Shown: in pieces, positions 7,888 to 16,938 of the stretch
Position numbering within the stretch: the stretch's first letter is position 1
Layout: each line of letters opens with the position of its first letter
Assembly: GCA_964515195.1 (NCBI GenBank)
Contig: CAZETK010000006.1
Location: 13,238-77,237 of the forward strand
Length of the DNA: 64,000 nucleotides
Reading direction: 5' to 3'
DNA from: Ga0074139 sp964515195
GTDB taxonomy: Bacteria; Bdellovibrionota; Bdellovibrionia; Bdellovibrionales; Bdellovibrionaceae
The notes under the pieces: model-generated
Databases searched by the model: none
What the model was told of the DNA's origin: nothing
Seen by the model: only the letters and a program-made list of their open reading frames with translations
Program-made: the position numbers and the translations under genes

Positions 7888-8403
7888 ATGGAACAGAAGG
7901 TTCAGATCTTATATACAAAGCTCATCGAAACCTTGGAAGAGATGACAAAGATGTATCGTCAGCTCTTGGAAGTTGTCCGTAAAGAAAAAGAGCATCTTCT
8001 TCAAGTGAATCTTCCCGAAATTGAAAATGCCGTTAAAGCCAAAGAAGAAATGATCAGCAAGCTTCGATTAGCTGATATGCTTCGAGAGAAATATGCTCAA
8101 AATCTAGGGGTCGAGTTGGGAATGAATTCATCATCTCCTCGACTGATGGAGTTGGCGCAAAGAATGCCAATCACAGAAGGGGATCAACTGCGGCAATTGC
8201 ACTCTGCACTTGAGCTTGTGATCACACGTATCCAGGAAATCAATAAAGAAAACGCATCCTATGCCCAGTCCGCGTTGAATACACTTAATGGAGCCATGGG
8301 AAATATCAAAGAAACTTTGTCGGGCAGTAAGACTTACGAACGCAAAGGGCAGTATCGCACCGGTCCGGATACGGCAGGCCACTTTGTCAGCAAGGAAGCG
8401 TAA
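7888..8403 (+). CDS. flgN: FlgN-type chaperone for FlgK and FlgL
   Basis: Cytoplasmic chaperone for the hook-filament junction proteins. The product is 171 residues, mostly helical: KLIETLEEMTKMYRQLLEVVRKEKEHLLQVNLPEIENAVKAKEEMISKLRLAD fits the FlgN pattern of a long heptad helix with 'L...L..E...L...'. It lies between flgM and flgK, the canonical place, and its TAA is directly followed by the flgK ATG (8404). Primary sequence is weakly conserved in this family, so the assignment leans on position and helix pattern. The start at 7888 has GGAAG upstream. Confidence 0.85.
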   Translation: MEQKVQILYTKLIETLEEMTKMYRQLLEVVRKEKEHLLQVNLPEIENAVKAKEEMISKLRLADMLREKYAQNLGVELGMNSSSPRLMELAQRMPITEGDQLRQLHSALELVITRIQEINKENASYAQSALNTLNGAMGNIKETLSGSKTYERKGQYRTGPDTAGHFVSKEA

Positions 8404-9816
8404 ATGTCTAAGATCAGTGGATTGATGGATGTGGGAAAGCGATCGATGCAAAACAGCCAGACGGCTTTGCAGACGGTTTCTCACAACATTGCCAATAAGT
8501 CCACCGAAGGCTATTCGCGACAGCGAGTGGATCTTGAAACAGCGCCGGCTATCGGAATTGGGAATCTTCGCATCGGAATGGGCGCACGTGCCAGCCAAAT
8601 TTCACGAACTAATAACCCCTGGTTAGAAAAGCAAATTCAAAAAGAACAAACGACAATGGGTTTTCATAATGGTCGAACCGGTTCGTTAGAAAGAGTCGAG
8701 CAAATTTACAATGAACAACTGAATAAAGGCTTAAGCCAGTTCATGACTCAGTTCTTCAACTCATATCGCGAACTTTCTAATAGTCCTGAATCTTTGGCTT
8801 CCAGAACCATGGTTCGCGAAGCTGGTCAGCAGTTAGTGGATGACTTTAATCGCGTGAACCAGCAACTGAAGGACGTTCAAGACGATATCGACGGTCAGAT
8901 TGTCAATTTGGTGGATCAGGTTAATAAGATCACAAAAGAAATTTCCACATTGAATGAAAAAATTGTTCAGATTGAAGTCCAAGGGATTCATGCCAATGAC
9001 GAGCGTGATCGTCGTGATTTACTGTTGAAACAATTGGGTGAAAAACTTGAAATCTCATGGGCGGAAGGGGATGACGGCCAGGTCACAATTACGGCGGGGA
9101 ATACAGCTTTCCTGGTGTCGGGTGGGTCTTCCACGGACTTATTAGCTTTGAAATCTGATCCACGTGATCGCGTCCAGATTCATTATAGATCGAGTGATAC
9201 GGGTACACCCTTTAATTTGACGTCACAATTCAAAGGGGGACAAGTCGGGGGACTTTTAGAGGTTCGTGATGTGATAATTGAAGAGGCGCTGACCAATGTA
9301 GACACATTGGCTTTTAATTTGGCGAAGGAAGTGAACCGCATTCATATCGAAGGTCATGACCGTCACGGCAAGCAAGGTGTTTTGTTTTTTGATATGCCTA
9401 TGGACGAAAAAGGCGCTTCTGAAAAAATTCGTTTGAATCAAACAATTTCAAATGACGTGAGTCGCATCGCAGCTGGAAATAAGCCTAATGCCCCTGGTGA
9501 TAACACAATCGCCAATATGATTTCAGCTTTGCAATACCGCCAAGTTATGCAAGGTGGAACGGCAACCTTCGATGACTTTTACAATGCCCGAGTTGGGGAG
9601 TTGGGAACAATCACGCAACGGGCACGTTCAACCCAGGAGGCCCAAAAAAGTATTTTGGAACAGATGGGTATGATTCGTGAAAGTATTAGCGGAGTTTCCT
9701 TGGACGAAGAAACAACAAAAATGATCGAGATGCAAAAGCTTTATGATGCTTCGGCCCGGGTTATCCGGACCGCTGATGAAATGTTTGATACCGTCTTAAG
9801 CTTAAAACGAATGTAG
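8404..9816 (+). CDS. flgK: Hook-associated protein 1, FlgK
   Basis: First hook-filament junction protein. It is 470 residues. The N-terminus has the HAP/rod motif ALQTVSHNIANKSTEGYSRQRVDLETAPA, followed by the long helix pairs (QFFNSYRELSNSPESLASRTMVREAG, LVDQVNKITKEISTLNEKI). The C-terminus GVSLDEETTKMIEMQKLYDASARVIRTADEMFDTVLSLKR is diagnostic for FlgK (GVnlDEE...l...Q.aY.A.a.vi...d.mldtll). It starts immediately after the flgN stop and is 11 bp from flgL, one operon. Confidence 0.96.
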   Translation: MSKISGLMDVGKRSMQNSQTALQTVSHNIANKSTEGYSRQRVDLETAPAIGIGNLRIGMGARASQISRTNNPWLEKQIQKEQTTMGFHNGRTGSLERVEQIYNEQLNKGLSQFMTQFFNSYRELSNSPESLASRTMVREAGQQLVDDFNRVNQQLKDVQDDIDGQIVNLVDQVNKITKEISTLNEKIVQIEVQGIHANDERDRRDLLLKQLGEKLEISWAEGDDGQVTITAGNTAFLVSGGSSTDLLALKSDPRDRVQIHYRSSDTGTPFNLTSQFKGGQVGGLLEVRDVIIEEALTNVDTLAFNLAKEVNRIHIEGHDRHGKQGVLFFDMPMDEKGASEKIRLNQTISNDVSRIAAGNKPNAPGDNTIANMISALQYRQVMQGGTATFDDFYNARVGELGTITQRARSTQEAQKSILEQMGMIRESISGVSLDEETTKMIEMQKLYDASARVIRTADEMFDTVLSLKRM

Positions 9817-9827
9817 GATGATGAAAG

Positions 9828-10910
9828 ATGAGAATCGCAGATAAAATGGCCACAGGACAAGTCGATCGCAACATTCAGAAGAATCGTTCTGACATGGCGA
9901 ATCTGCAAAACCAGGCGGCCACTCAAAAGCGAATCACTAGGCCTAGTGATGATCCATTAGCCTCATCACGGGTACTCGCCGCCCGTACGGACGAGCGAGG
10001 GTATAAACAATTTATTCAGAATATTAATCAGGCTAAATCATTCTTAGAATTTTCGGAACAAGCCCTGGGTGAATTAAACGAAGCCCTTGTGCGGGCGAAA
10101 GAATTAGCAATTGCCCAAGCCAGCGACGCGGGTGCCAGCGATGAGACCCGCAGGATTACCGCCGAAGAGATCGGTCAGATCTATCAGCATGCACTTCAAA
10201 TCGGAAATCGAAAATTGGGTGATCGATTTATTTTCGGTGGATATCAAACTCTTAAGCAGCCATTTGATACACACGGTCAGTATTATGGAGATGATGGAGA
10301 TATCAAGATCCAGATTCACAAAGACGCGTTTGTGGGAATGAATCTCGCGGGCAGTAAAGTATTTCTTGGTAAAGGCGTAGCGGGTGACGGTATTATTCGA
10401 ACGGCTCCTCAAATCCCGCGCACGGTGGAAGAGCTGCAAGAGTATCGCCAGGAGCAGAATCAGATTGAGCAAATCCAGCAAGAACAAGAGCATAATCGCG
10501 TGATCACTCGCGGCCTTGCCTCGGTGGGTGAGTCGGGTCATTTGAGTAAAGCTGATCCTGTGGATGAACAAAGAGGCTTGAATATTTTTCAAACTCTTAA
10601 GGGGCTGGAAGTCAGTCTTAAGACCAATGATAAAATTGGTGTTCAAGAAACTTTGGATCTACTGGACCAGTCGATCTCGCAAGTGGTGTTGGCGCGTGCC
10701 GAGCTCGGATCCCGCGTGGCCTCATTAAATGCCACAACAGACTCTCTACAGACAGCCATAGTGGACAACAAAGGTATGGCCTCGCAGATGGAAGATGCTG
10801 ATGTGTTCCAACTGGTAAGTGATATAAATAAGACTGAGAGCGCCCTAAAGGCGACTATGGAAACCTCCAGTAAGATGGTCCAGAGAAGCCTTCTTGACTT
10901 CCTTCGTTAA
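9828..10910 (+). CDS. flgL: Hook-associated protein 3, FlgL
   Basis: Second hook-filament junction protein, flagellin-like. It is 360 residues, somewhat longer than the 300-320 common in the family. MRIADKMATGQVDRNIQKNRSDMANLQNQAATQKRITRPSDDP is the typical FlgL/flagellin N-terminal helix; DRFIFGGYQT is the conserved turn; the C-terminus AELGSRVASLNATTDSLQ and SDINKTESALKATMETSSKMVQRSLLDFLR matches FlgL. A Gln/Glu-rich segment (about residues 205-225, EELQEYRQEQNQIEQIQQEQ) is extra relative to short FlgLs. It is the last gene before the sigma-28 promoter of csrA. Confidence 0.94.
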   Translation: MRIADKMATGQVDRNIQKNRSDMANLQNQAATQKRITRPSDDPLASSRVLAARTDERGYKQFIQNINQAKSFLEFSEQALGELNEALVRAKELAIAQASDAGASDETRRITAEEIGQIYQHALQIGNRKLGDRFIFGGYQTLKQPFDTHGQYYGDDGDIKIQIHKDAFVGMNLAGSKVFLGKGVAGDGIIRTAPQIPRTVEELQEYRQEQNQIEQIQQEQEHNRVITRGLASVGESGHLSKADPVDEQRGLNIFQTLKGLEVSLKTNDKIGVQETLDLLDQSISQVVLARAELGSRVASLNATTDSLQTAIVDNKGMASQMEDADVFQLVSDINKTESALKATMETSSKMVQRSLLDFLR

Positions 10911-10920
10911 TTCGAATACC

Positions 10921-10947
10921 TACAGTTCCTCAAAAGTTTGCCGATAT
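10921..10947 (+). promoter_or_regulatory. Sigma-28 (FliA) type promoter before csrA
   Basis: TACAGTTC (10921-10928), an 11-bp spacer, and GCCGATAT (10940-10947) match the sigma-28 consensus TAAAGTTT-N11-GCCGATAA at 6/8 and 7/8 positions. The predicted start site is about 15 bp before the csrA ATG, with AAGGA between. It would place csrA-fliW in the same late regulon as the two flagellin genes. Confidence 0.72.
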
Positions 10948-10968
10948 TCAGTATGAAGGAGTCATACC

Positions 10969-11196
10969 ATGCTGGTACTTACAAGGAAGTTAGGTGAGAG
11001 CATCGCAATCGACGATCACATTAAGATTCGTGTCGTGCAGATTAAAGGAAAACAAGTTCGCTTGGGTATTGAGGCTCCGAAAGATACTAAAATCCACCGA
11101 GAAGAAGTCTACTTAGCTATCCAAGAACAAAATGAACAATCCGCCCACGTCAGCTCTGATAAGACCCGATCTGTGTCGAAGCTCTTAAAGCCCTAA
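10969..11196 (+). CDS. csrA: Carbon storage regulator CsrA (RsmA)
   Basis: Dimeric RNA-binding translational regulator that recognises A(N)GGA motifs, often in hairpin loops. It is 75 residues. MLVLTRKLGESIAIDDHIKIRVVQIKGKQVRLGIEAPKDTKIHREEVYLAI is an almost textbook CsrA core, including the L4-R6 and R44-equivalent RNA-contacting segments. The last 20 residues (Ser/Lys-rich) extend past the usual end. AAGGA sits eight bases before the ATG. fliW follows, and FliW is the known protein antagonist of CsrA, so the pair probably forms the flagellin-FliW-CsrA feedback described in Bacillus and Campylobacter. Confidence 0.97.
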   Translation: MLVLTRKLGESIAIDDHIKIRVVQIKGKQVRLGIEAPKDTKIHREEVYLAIQEQNEQSAHVSSDKTRSVSKLLKP

Positions 11197-11257
11197 CGAC
11201 CTCTGACATCTTCCCGCATTAAGCCGCGCGTCGTACTGCGTCTTTTTCTTTGATCCG

Positions 11258-11277
11258 ATCTGGATTTAGGTCCAGAT
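11258..11277 (+). other. Small hairpin between csrA and fliW
   Basis: ATCTGGA (11258-11264) and TCCAGAT (11271-11277) form a perfect 7-bp stem around a TTTAGG loop. There is no T tract behind it, so it is a poor intrinsic terminator. It could be an mRNA-processing or attenuation element. The rest of the 173-bp space holds no gene. Confidence 0.35.
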
Positions 11278-11369
11278 TTAAAGAAGAACTAGCCGTACTG
11301 AAATCTTAAATTGTCTAAAATATAAGTCAGTATAGCTTTTTCGGTGCTGAATGCACGTTGGGGGGGCTC

Positions 11370-11885
11370 TTGGTTATCCAAACTTCGCGTTTTGGTCAGG
11401 TTCAGCTTACCGAGGACGATATCCTCACTTTTCCTGAAGGCCTATTGGGTTTTCAGGATTTAAAAAAGTTCGTTCTACTGGATGATCCCAATGACGACAT
11501 CTTTGCGTGGTTGCAAAGCTGCGAATCGCCAGCCATTGCTTTTCCAGTGCTCGAGCCAGAGCTTTTTGTAGATAATTACAAGGTCAATTTGAATCGCACG
11601 GATCTAGAGTCTTTGGGTATGCAGGATACAAGTCGCGCCCACGCTTTTTGTATCATCACAATTCCAGAAGATCCGACGCAAATGACAGCCAATGTGAAGG
11701 CTCCCGTTGTGATCAACGTGGAAAAGCGTCGAGGCCGTCAGTGCGTGCTTCAAGACAACAATTTGGCGATTCGCGAGCCTATCTTCACAAAGCTTCAAGC
11801 TCGCGTGGTGGCTAACCCGTCCATTTCGATCAAAGAACAGAGTTCAGGATTGGATGTGGCAATCAAGTTGGCAGAGCTTCGATAA
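11370..11885 (+). CDS. fliW: Flagellar assembly factor FliW
   Basis: Binds flagellin and CsrA in a partner-switching loop that matches flagellin translation to filament growth. It is 171 residues from a TTG start at 11370, placed just after a run of seven Gs that serves as ribosome site; an upstream in-frame TTG (11358) would precede that run. VIQTSRFGQVQLTEDDILTFPEGLLGFQDLKKFVLLDD is the standard FliW N-terminus; further blocks are FAWLQSCESPAIAFPVLEPELF and ANVKAPVVINVEKRRGRQCVLQD. It lies downstream of csrA, probably co-transcribed from the sigma-28 promoter. A minus-strand lipoprotein gene converges on its end. Confidence 0.95.
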   Translation: MVIQTSRFGQVQLTEDDILTFPEGLLGFQDLKKFVLLDDPNDDIFAWLQSCESPAIAFPVLEPELFVDNYKVNLNRTDLESLGMQDTSRAHAFCIITIPEDPTQMTANVKAPVVINVEKRRGRQCVLQDNNLAIREPIFTKLQARVVANPSISIKEQSSGLDVAIKLAELR

Positions 11886-11886
11886 A

Positions 11887-12693
11887 TCACCTGTTACTAT
11901 TAAGAGGCTCTGAAGTCTTATCATTTCGTTCTTCATGAAATTGGCAGTTAAGGACTGCTTCTATTTTAAATTCACCTTCTTCAATTTTGTTAGCTTTTTT
12001 CTTAGCGGCCGAGCCATTTACATAGCGGCTATTGGTGTAATCAATCCCGGAAAAGCTTTGGCCATTTGTAATAAATTTGAAGGTATCACGGAAGTAACTC
12101 ACGTCTGTCGCATCACTTTCTTTAATAAGAATCTGGCGGTATTTTTCGAGTTCTTCATCCTTCAGATTTTTTAGATCCAAATTGGTTTCAGAAAATACAA
12201 ATCGGGCTTGATCATAAGATAGTGCGCGCTTTGACTTATGGGTTGTCGACTGAATCGTAGCAAAAGTAAGGGTTTGGTTTTTAGCGTCCACACTTTTGGT
12301 TTGGACAGCTTTTTCCAAAGAGGCGACTTTTTTGAAATTCTCTTCGTACATGGTTTTTGTAATCGGGAGTTTTGTTGAATAATCGCCTAAGGTAATTTCA
12401 ATAGAGTGCTCGTTGTTGCTTTCCACAATCTTGAATCCACAACGAGATTTGCTGCGTTCCTGCTTTTTTCCATCGGCTTCAACCGTATAAGAATCGGCTG
12501 AAAGCTCGCCATCAAAACCTTTAGTCAATTTTTCCCCTTGTTTTGCCAACTGCCCAGCGGGGATATTAATGGGTTTAACTGCCAGTCTTCGAAGTGACGA
12601 ATTTCCGCTTCCGCCACCATTTTTGCAGCCTAAAATGGCCAAAGCTTGTATCATAATGAGACACATTCCGATTGATTTCAAATTAGTTGGCAT
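11887..12693 (-). CDS. Putative lipoprotein, unknown function
   Basis: I do not recognise a family. The 268-residue product has a lipoprotein signal: a hydrophobic stretch (about residues 10-21) ending in the lipobox AILGC at Cys23, then a Gly/Ser-rich linker (KNGGGSGNSS). The mature part is Lys/Glu/Ser-rich and probably beta-rich, with no obvious enzyme motif. AGGAGC lies six bases before the ATG, confirming the start. The gene is convergent with fliW (one-base gap) and is separated from cheD/cheB by about 140 bp. It is likely membrane-anchored, facing the periplasm. Confidence 0.72.
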   Translation of the reverse strand: MPTNLKSIGMCLIMIQALAILGCKNGGGSGNSSLRRLAVKPINIPAGQLAKQGEKLTKGFDGELSADSYTVEADGKKQERSKSRCGFKIVESNNEHSIEITLGDYSTKLPITKTMYEENFKKVASLEKAVQTKSVDAKNQTLTFATIQSTTHKSKRALSYDQARFVFSETNLDLKNLKDEELEKYRQILIKESDATDVSYFRDTFKFITNGQSFSGIDYTNSRYVNGSAAKKKANKIEEGEFKIEAVLNCQFHEERNDKTSEPLNSNR

Positions 12694-12831
12694 AAGAGCT
12701 CCTGGTAAAAACTTTCAAGCAGGGAAAATGCAAACTGGGTACCAGCTAAGGATTATTCCTTCCGTATCATTTATCTAGGATTCGATAGTGATAAGAAATG
12801 AAGTTAGCTTCGAGACTAGCGGGCCTAGAGA

Positions 12832-14382
12832 TTAGGCGGCCTTTTTATGATAAAGCTGCTTGATTATCAGGCTTGGGATCTCAGAAAGAGGAGCCACTGT
12901 TTGAACGGCGCCACAAAGAAAGGCGGCTCGAGGCATTCCGTAAACCACACTGCTTTGCTCGTCTTGACCAATGGTAACAGAGCCCTTCTCCCTCATGGTA
13001 AGCAGACCTTTGGCTCCGTCAGCTCCCATCCCTGTCAGAATGACTCCGATAGAACGTTTACCGATGATCTGAGCAACAGAGTAAAAAAGGTAATCGACGG
13101 AAGGTTTGTGGCGATTCATGGGTTCGTCATCGGTGATGCGAACACAGTAGCCTTTTTGGGACTTTACCACCTTCATTTGCTTTCCACCCGGAGCAATTAG
13201 AACTCGGCTTTCCTGAAGTTCGTCACCATCTTCGGCCTCTTTGACCTCAAAGGGGCATAATTGATTCATCCGATCAGCGAAGGCTTTTGAGAAAACAGGT
13301 GGAATGTGCTGAACGATCACAGTCGGCGGTATCTGCTTAGGGAGAGCGCTTAAGACATTCCTTAAGGCCTCTGTTCCGCCTGTTGAGGCGCCAATCGCGA
13401 GAACACACTTCAAATCAATGGCTTCACTGACCAAAGTGGGTGTGAAGTTTTGCTTATGTCGAATGACCTTGGCGAAAGAAGCTTCTTTGATCTTTTCACG
13501 AATAAGTGGCCCCGCATTCCCAATATCGGAAAATGAGGGCTTCTGGATATAATCCACGGCTCCTAGTTCGAGGGCGCGAAAAACCTCATTGCCTTCCTGA
13601 AACTGGAGAGATGAAATCATGACAACAGGTATAGGATTTTTGGGAAGCAGCTTCGCCAACCATTCGAGTCCTGTCATGATCGGCATATGGATATCAAGGG
13701 TTATTACATCGGGCTTCAGGGTTTTGACAAGGTGATCGGCTTCAACGGCATCCGCAGCTAAGCCGACAATTTCAAGATCGGGATCTGTACTTAAAATTCG
13801 CTTTAATAAATCTCGGATTGTTTTTGAGTCATCGACAATTAATACTTTTCGCCTTGATAGGGTTTTTTTTTCGACCTTTTCGGGCAACTGTGTTGGGGGC
13901 TTGGTTTCAGCTATCTTGGCGACCTGCAACCGTCCGCTCGGAATATGAAAGATCACTTTTCGTCCGGTACTGCCACCTGTTGATTCGCCCACAATAGGAA
14001 TTCCATACTCTGTTAGTAGCGTCTTAGCGGATCGGATGTTTTCAAGTCCAGCTTGGTGCTGGGATTTAAATTGAGTATCCTCCTCAGAAGAACCACCAAC
14101 AATTTTGGCCGATATTTGCGAGATCTCGCAACCCGACAAACGAACTAACTCCTTGATAAGTTTGGGAATCGCAATACTGGCATAACGGTACTCATCATTT
14201 AGTTGAACATTGCCCATAGGTTTGGGCAGAGCAAAGTGAATCATGCCTCCTGCAGACTGATCATTCACGAATAGGCACACCGAGACGCATGAGCCCAGAA
14301 CTGTTGAAACAGTCACGGGCCCTTTAGCCACTATGAGTTCTCCGACACATAGAGGAATGTCTTTAACAGACGTGTACGCCAT
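12832..14382 (-). CDS. CheD-CheB fusion: receptor deamidase/methylesterase
   Basis: A single 516-residue chain carries two chemoreceptor-modifying activities. Residues 1-158 are CheD-like (glutamine deamidase): STVLGSC with catalytic Cys32, and GGMIHF with His49, the same 17-residue Cys-His spacing as Thermotoga CheD. After a short linker, residues 179-297 are a response-regulator receiver: KVLIVDDSK and phospho-acceptor Asp230 in VITLDIHMP. Residues 325-512 are the CheB methylesterase: GASTGGTEAL (Ser333), VQHIPPVF (His359) and GMGADGAKG (Asp). The start at 14382 is supported by GGAAGGGTGG upstream and a TAATG overlap with the cheR stop; a longer frame to 14424 would lie inside cheR. Last gene of the che operon. 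Normally CheD and CheB are separate proteins. Confidence 0.94.
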   Translation of the reverse strand: MAYTSVKDIPLCVGELIVAKGPVTVSTVLGSCVSVCLFVNDQSAGGMIHFALPKPMGNVQLNDEYRYASIAIPKLIKELVRLSGCEISQISAKIVGGSSEEDTQFKSQHQAGLENIRSAKTLLTEYGIPIVGESTGGSTGRKVIFHIPSGRLQVAKIAETKPPTQLPEKVEKKTLSRRKVLIVDDSKTIRDLLKRILSTDPDLEIVGLAADAVEADHLVKTLKPDVITLDIHMPIMTGLEWLAKLLPKNPIPVVMISSLQFQEGNEVFRALELGAVDYIQKPSFSDIGNAGPLIREKIKEASFAKVIRHKQNFTPTLVSEAIDLKCVLAIGASTGGTEALRNVLSALPKQIPPTVIVQHIPPVFSKAFADRMNQLCPFEVKEAEDGDELQESRVLIAPGGKQMKVVKSQKGYCVRITDDEPMNRHKPSVDYLFYSVAQIIGKRSIGVILTGMGADGAKGLLTMREKGSVTIGQDEQSSVVYGMPRAAFLCGAVQTVAPLSEIPSLIIKQLYHKKAA

Positions 14383-15248
14383 TAACCACCCTTCCGAAAC
14401 GTGGAAGGAGCTATAAGCTTCCATTCATGCTTAATGCTTTGAAGCGATTCAGAATGACCAATGAAGAGATGTCCTCCTGCCTTAGTTGAGTAGTAAAACT
14501 TTCGAACCACAGCTTCAATAGAGGCAGGATCAAAATAGATAAAAACATTTCGACAGAAAATAAGGTCAAATGTGTTTTCGCCTGGCGTGGACATCTCAAT
14601 AAGGTTGTGCCGTTTGAATACAACCTTATCCTTGATTCGGGATTTGATGCGAAACCATCCCTCAGCCGAGCCGCGTCCTTTATCGATGCAGTCATTTTGG
14701 TACTCGGCTGGTATTTCCATGATTTTCATATCCGAGTAAACGGCATTTCTTGCAGTTTGAAGCACTTCAGTATCGATATCTGTGGCCAAAATTTTGAAGT
14801 CACGATCCTTGGGCAGATATTTATCCAAGACCATGGCAATGGTGTAGGGCTCTTCACCTGTAGAAGAAGCTCCTGACCATACTTTTAAAGTTTTTTCCCC
14901 TAATTTTAACCACTGAGGTAGTAGTTTCTGAACAAGAAAGTCGAAGTGTTTTTGCTCCCGAAAAAAGTCGGTTTTATTGGTTGTAAGAAGATTAATGAAC
15001 GTCTGCATTTCGCCATGCTCTCGTGGGATACTTTGAAGAAACTCCCGGTATTCACCATAAGAACTCATTCCCAGTTCAGTTAACCGTGAACGAATACGCG
15101 ATTTGACCAAGTCTTGCTTTGACGATTTCAGTGAAATGCCACATAAGCCGTGGATGAGCTCGCAGAAATAGACGAGATCATCGGCATGAAGGACAGGCTC
15201 GCTTCTTTCATCTAAACTAAATTGTCTGTTCTTCAAGGCTTCTTCCAC
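14382..15248 (-). CDS. cheR: Chemotaxis protein methyltransferase CheR
   Basis: Transfers methyl groups from S-adenosylmethionine to receptor glutamates. It is 288 residues. The N-terminal all-helical domain reads GLCGISLKSSKQDLVKSRIRSRLTELGMSSYGEYREFL (about residues 35-75), then TNKTDFFREQKHF, the conserved CheR signature. The SAM-binding domain has KVWSGASSTGEEPYTIAM, LATDIDTEVLQTAR and DLIFCRNVFIYFD. It starts at GTG 15248, behind AAGGTAGGT. Its TAA shares bases with the ATG of the cheD/cheB gene, so the two opposing modification enzymes are translationally coupled. Confidence 0.96.
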   Translation of the reverse strand: MEEALKNRQFSLDERSEPVLHADDLVYFCELIHGLCGISLKSSKQDLVKSRIRSRLTELGMSSYGEYREFLQSIPREHGEMQTFINLLTTNKTDFFREQKHFDFLVQKLLPQWLKLGEKTLKVWSGASSTGEEPYTIAMVLDKYLPKDRDFKILATDIDTEVLQTARNAVYSDMKIMEIPAEYQNDCIDKGRGSAEGWFRIKSRIKDKVVFKRHNLIEMSTPGENTFDLIFCRNVFIYFDPASIEAVVRKFYYSTKAGGHLFIGHSESLQSIKHEWKLIAPSTFRKGG

Positions 15249-15260
15249 AATTAACCTACC

Positions 15261-16916
15261 TTAAACTTCTTCAAAACCAGGGTTATTGTAAGAGGGGGCG
15301 TCCCCGGATGCCTTTTTGAGCCCTGCCACCGAGTTTAACTGAGATGCCGGCTTCAGATGCACGACATTCTGAGAAGAGCTGGGTTTAGCTTGCTTCTGTG
15401 AAGCTGGTCGTGGTTGCTCAGCTTGAGCAACGGCTGCACCTACACCTAAAATCGCGGCGACAAGATCATTGACTGTTTTTTCAAGTATCTCGGCTTGGGC
15501 CGCGAGCTCTTCAGAAGCACTGGCACATTCCTCACTGGTGGCAGAGTTCTGTTGAGTAGCCTGATCCACCTGTGCCATGGCTTTTGTAATTTCTGAAACA
15601 CCACGGGCTTGCTCTTCGCTGGCTATGGAGATCTCAGCGGCCATTCCTGTGACTTTTTCAACATTATGAACTACATTTTCGAAAACATCACCACATTGCC
15701 GAGCGACGTTGGCACCAGACTCAACATTAGCCTTGGTTTCCTGAATAATTTGTTGAACCTTTTGAGTGCTGTCATCAAGTAGAGCACTGATTTCATGAGC
15801 CGCATTACCACTCATTTGCGCGAGATTCCCCACTTCTTCGGCGACGACGGCAAAACCTTTTCCGTGTTCCCCAGCCCGTGCGGCCTCAACAGAAGCGTTA
15901 AAGGAGAGAAGCTTTGTTTGAAAAACGATATCGTTGATGACTTTCGTTTTAGCGCCGATGTCCTCGATGACCTTGACGATTTCACCCATTCTTTCGCTGT
16001 TTCGATTGATGATATCCATGGATTCGATCATCTTCTGCACAACGTGCTTACCTTCATTAACAGTCTCTTGAGACTGAGTCGAAGTCTGGGCCGCAGCGCT
16101 GGCATTTTCAGAGTTTTTTGCGATCATAGAGTTCATTTCTTCAACGGATGCAGCTGTTTCTTCAAGAGATGCGGCCTGTTCTGTTGAGCTTTGAGACAAT
16201 TCTTCAGAAGATGAAGCAATTTGCTGAGCAGCGCTGCTGACTTGACTTGCGCCGGCTCTTAGAGCCTCGATAACGTGGTTTATGGTCTGAGATGTCGCTT
16301 TCATAACGATAAAAGCTAAAATAGAGGCTATGAGCGTAGCTAGTATGCTGGTCATTATCATCATAAGTCGTGACGATTCATAGAGATCTTGAGCAGACAT
16401 CTTAGCGTTTTCCATCATCTCCATATTAATGGTGACCATTTCGGCTAATACTTCTTCAGCTTCGGCGCGTAACCGTCGGTTTTCGGCATAAAATTCATTG
16501 AAAGGCATTTGGGCCTCTTTAGCCTCTTTAGCTTGAGAGGCTACTTCCCACCACTTCAGGTACAAATCTTTTGTTTTCAAATACATAGGACGCACACGTT
16601 CTGAAGACTCGGCTAAGGCTTTTTCGAACAACTTCAAATATTCAGCATGCTCAGTCAGAGATCTTTCGTGGACCTTGCGGCGGGCCTCTTTGTTGTCTTC
16701 GGCCAAAAAGTTTAGCAAAGTGATGGCCGCATTTCGAAAAGCGGCGCGTGTGCTGTTCGAATTCACAACCCGGTTAACATTGTTATTAACGATTTCTTTT
16801 AGCGAGCTATCAATTGCTGAAAGGCTTCGAATTCCCATGGTGGAAATTAGAATCAAACTGATAATGAAAAGTGCGATAATAAATGATACTTTTTTGTTAA
16901 GACTAAAATTTTTCAT
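15261..16916 (-). CDS. Methyl-accepting chemotaxis protein
   Basis: Transmembrane chemoreceptor, 551 residues. Topology: TM1 at about 8-29, a 150-residue helical periplasmic sensor resembling the four-helix-bundle MCP class, TM2 at about 186-208, then a long cytoplasmic coiled coil. The signalling hairpin tip is clear: VINDIVFQTKLLSFNASVEAARAGEHGKGFAVVAEEVGNLAQ, with a few departures from the usual QTNLLALNAAVEAARAGE. Methylation-region Gln/Glu pairs flank it. No clear HAMP domain separates TM2 from the signalling region. The C-terminal Ala/Pro/Gln-rich tail lacks a pentapeptide CheR tether. AGGAGAT precedes the ATG. It lies between cheW and cheR, so it is probably a main partner of this array. 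Confidence 0.94.
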   Translation of the reverse strand: MKNFSLNKKVSFIIALFIISLILISTMGIRSLSAIDSSLKEIVNNNVNRVVNSNSTRAAFRNAAITLLNFLAEDNKEARRKVHERSLTEHAEYLKLFEKALAESSERVRPMYLKTKDLYLKWWEVASQAKEAKEAQMPFNEFYAENRRLRAEAEEVLAEMVTINMEMMENAKMSAQDLYESSRLMMIMTSILATLIASILAFIVMKATSQTINHVIEALRAGASQVSSAAQQIASSSEELSQSSTEQAASLEETAASVEEMNSMIAKNSENASAAAQTSTQSQETVNEGKHVVQKMIESMDIINRNSERMGEIVKVIEDIGAKTKVINDIVFQTKLLSFNASVEAARAGEHGKGFAVVAEEVGNLAQMSGNAAHEISALLDDSTQKVQQIIQETKANVESGANVARQCGDVFENVVHNVEKVTGMAAEISIASEEQARGVSEITKAMAQVDQATQQNSATSEECASASEELAAQAEILEKTVNDLVAAILGVGAAVAQAEQPRPASQKQAKPSSSQNVVHLKPASQLNSVAGLKKASGDAPSYNNPGFEEV

Positions 16917-16938
16917 ACGTTTAATATCTCCTAAATGT

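Noticed and set aside
11258..11277. Hairpin between csrA and fliW considered as terminator
   Set aside because: No T tract, and fliW is expected to be co-transcribed with csrA; kept only as a small structural element.
13000..13200. Plus-strand frames antisense to the che operon
   Set aside because: All lie inside strongly conserved CheB, CheR, MCP or CheA coding sequence.
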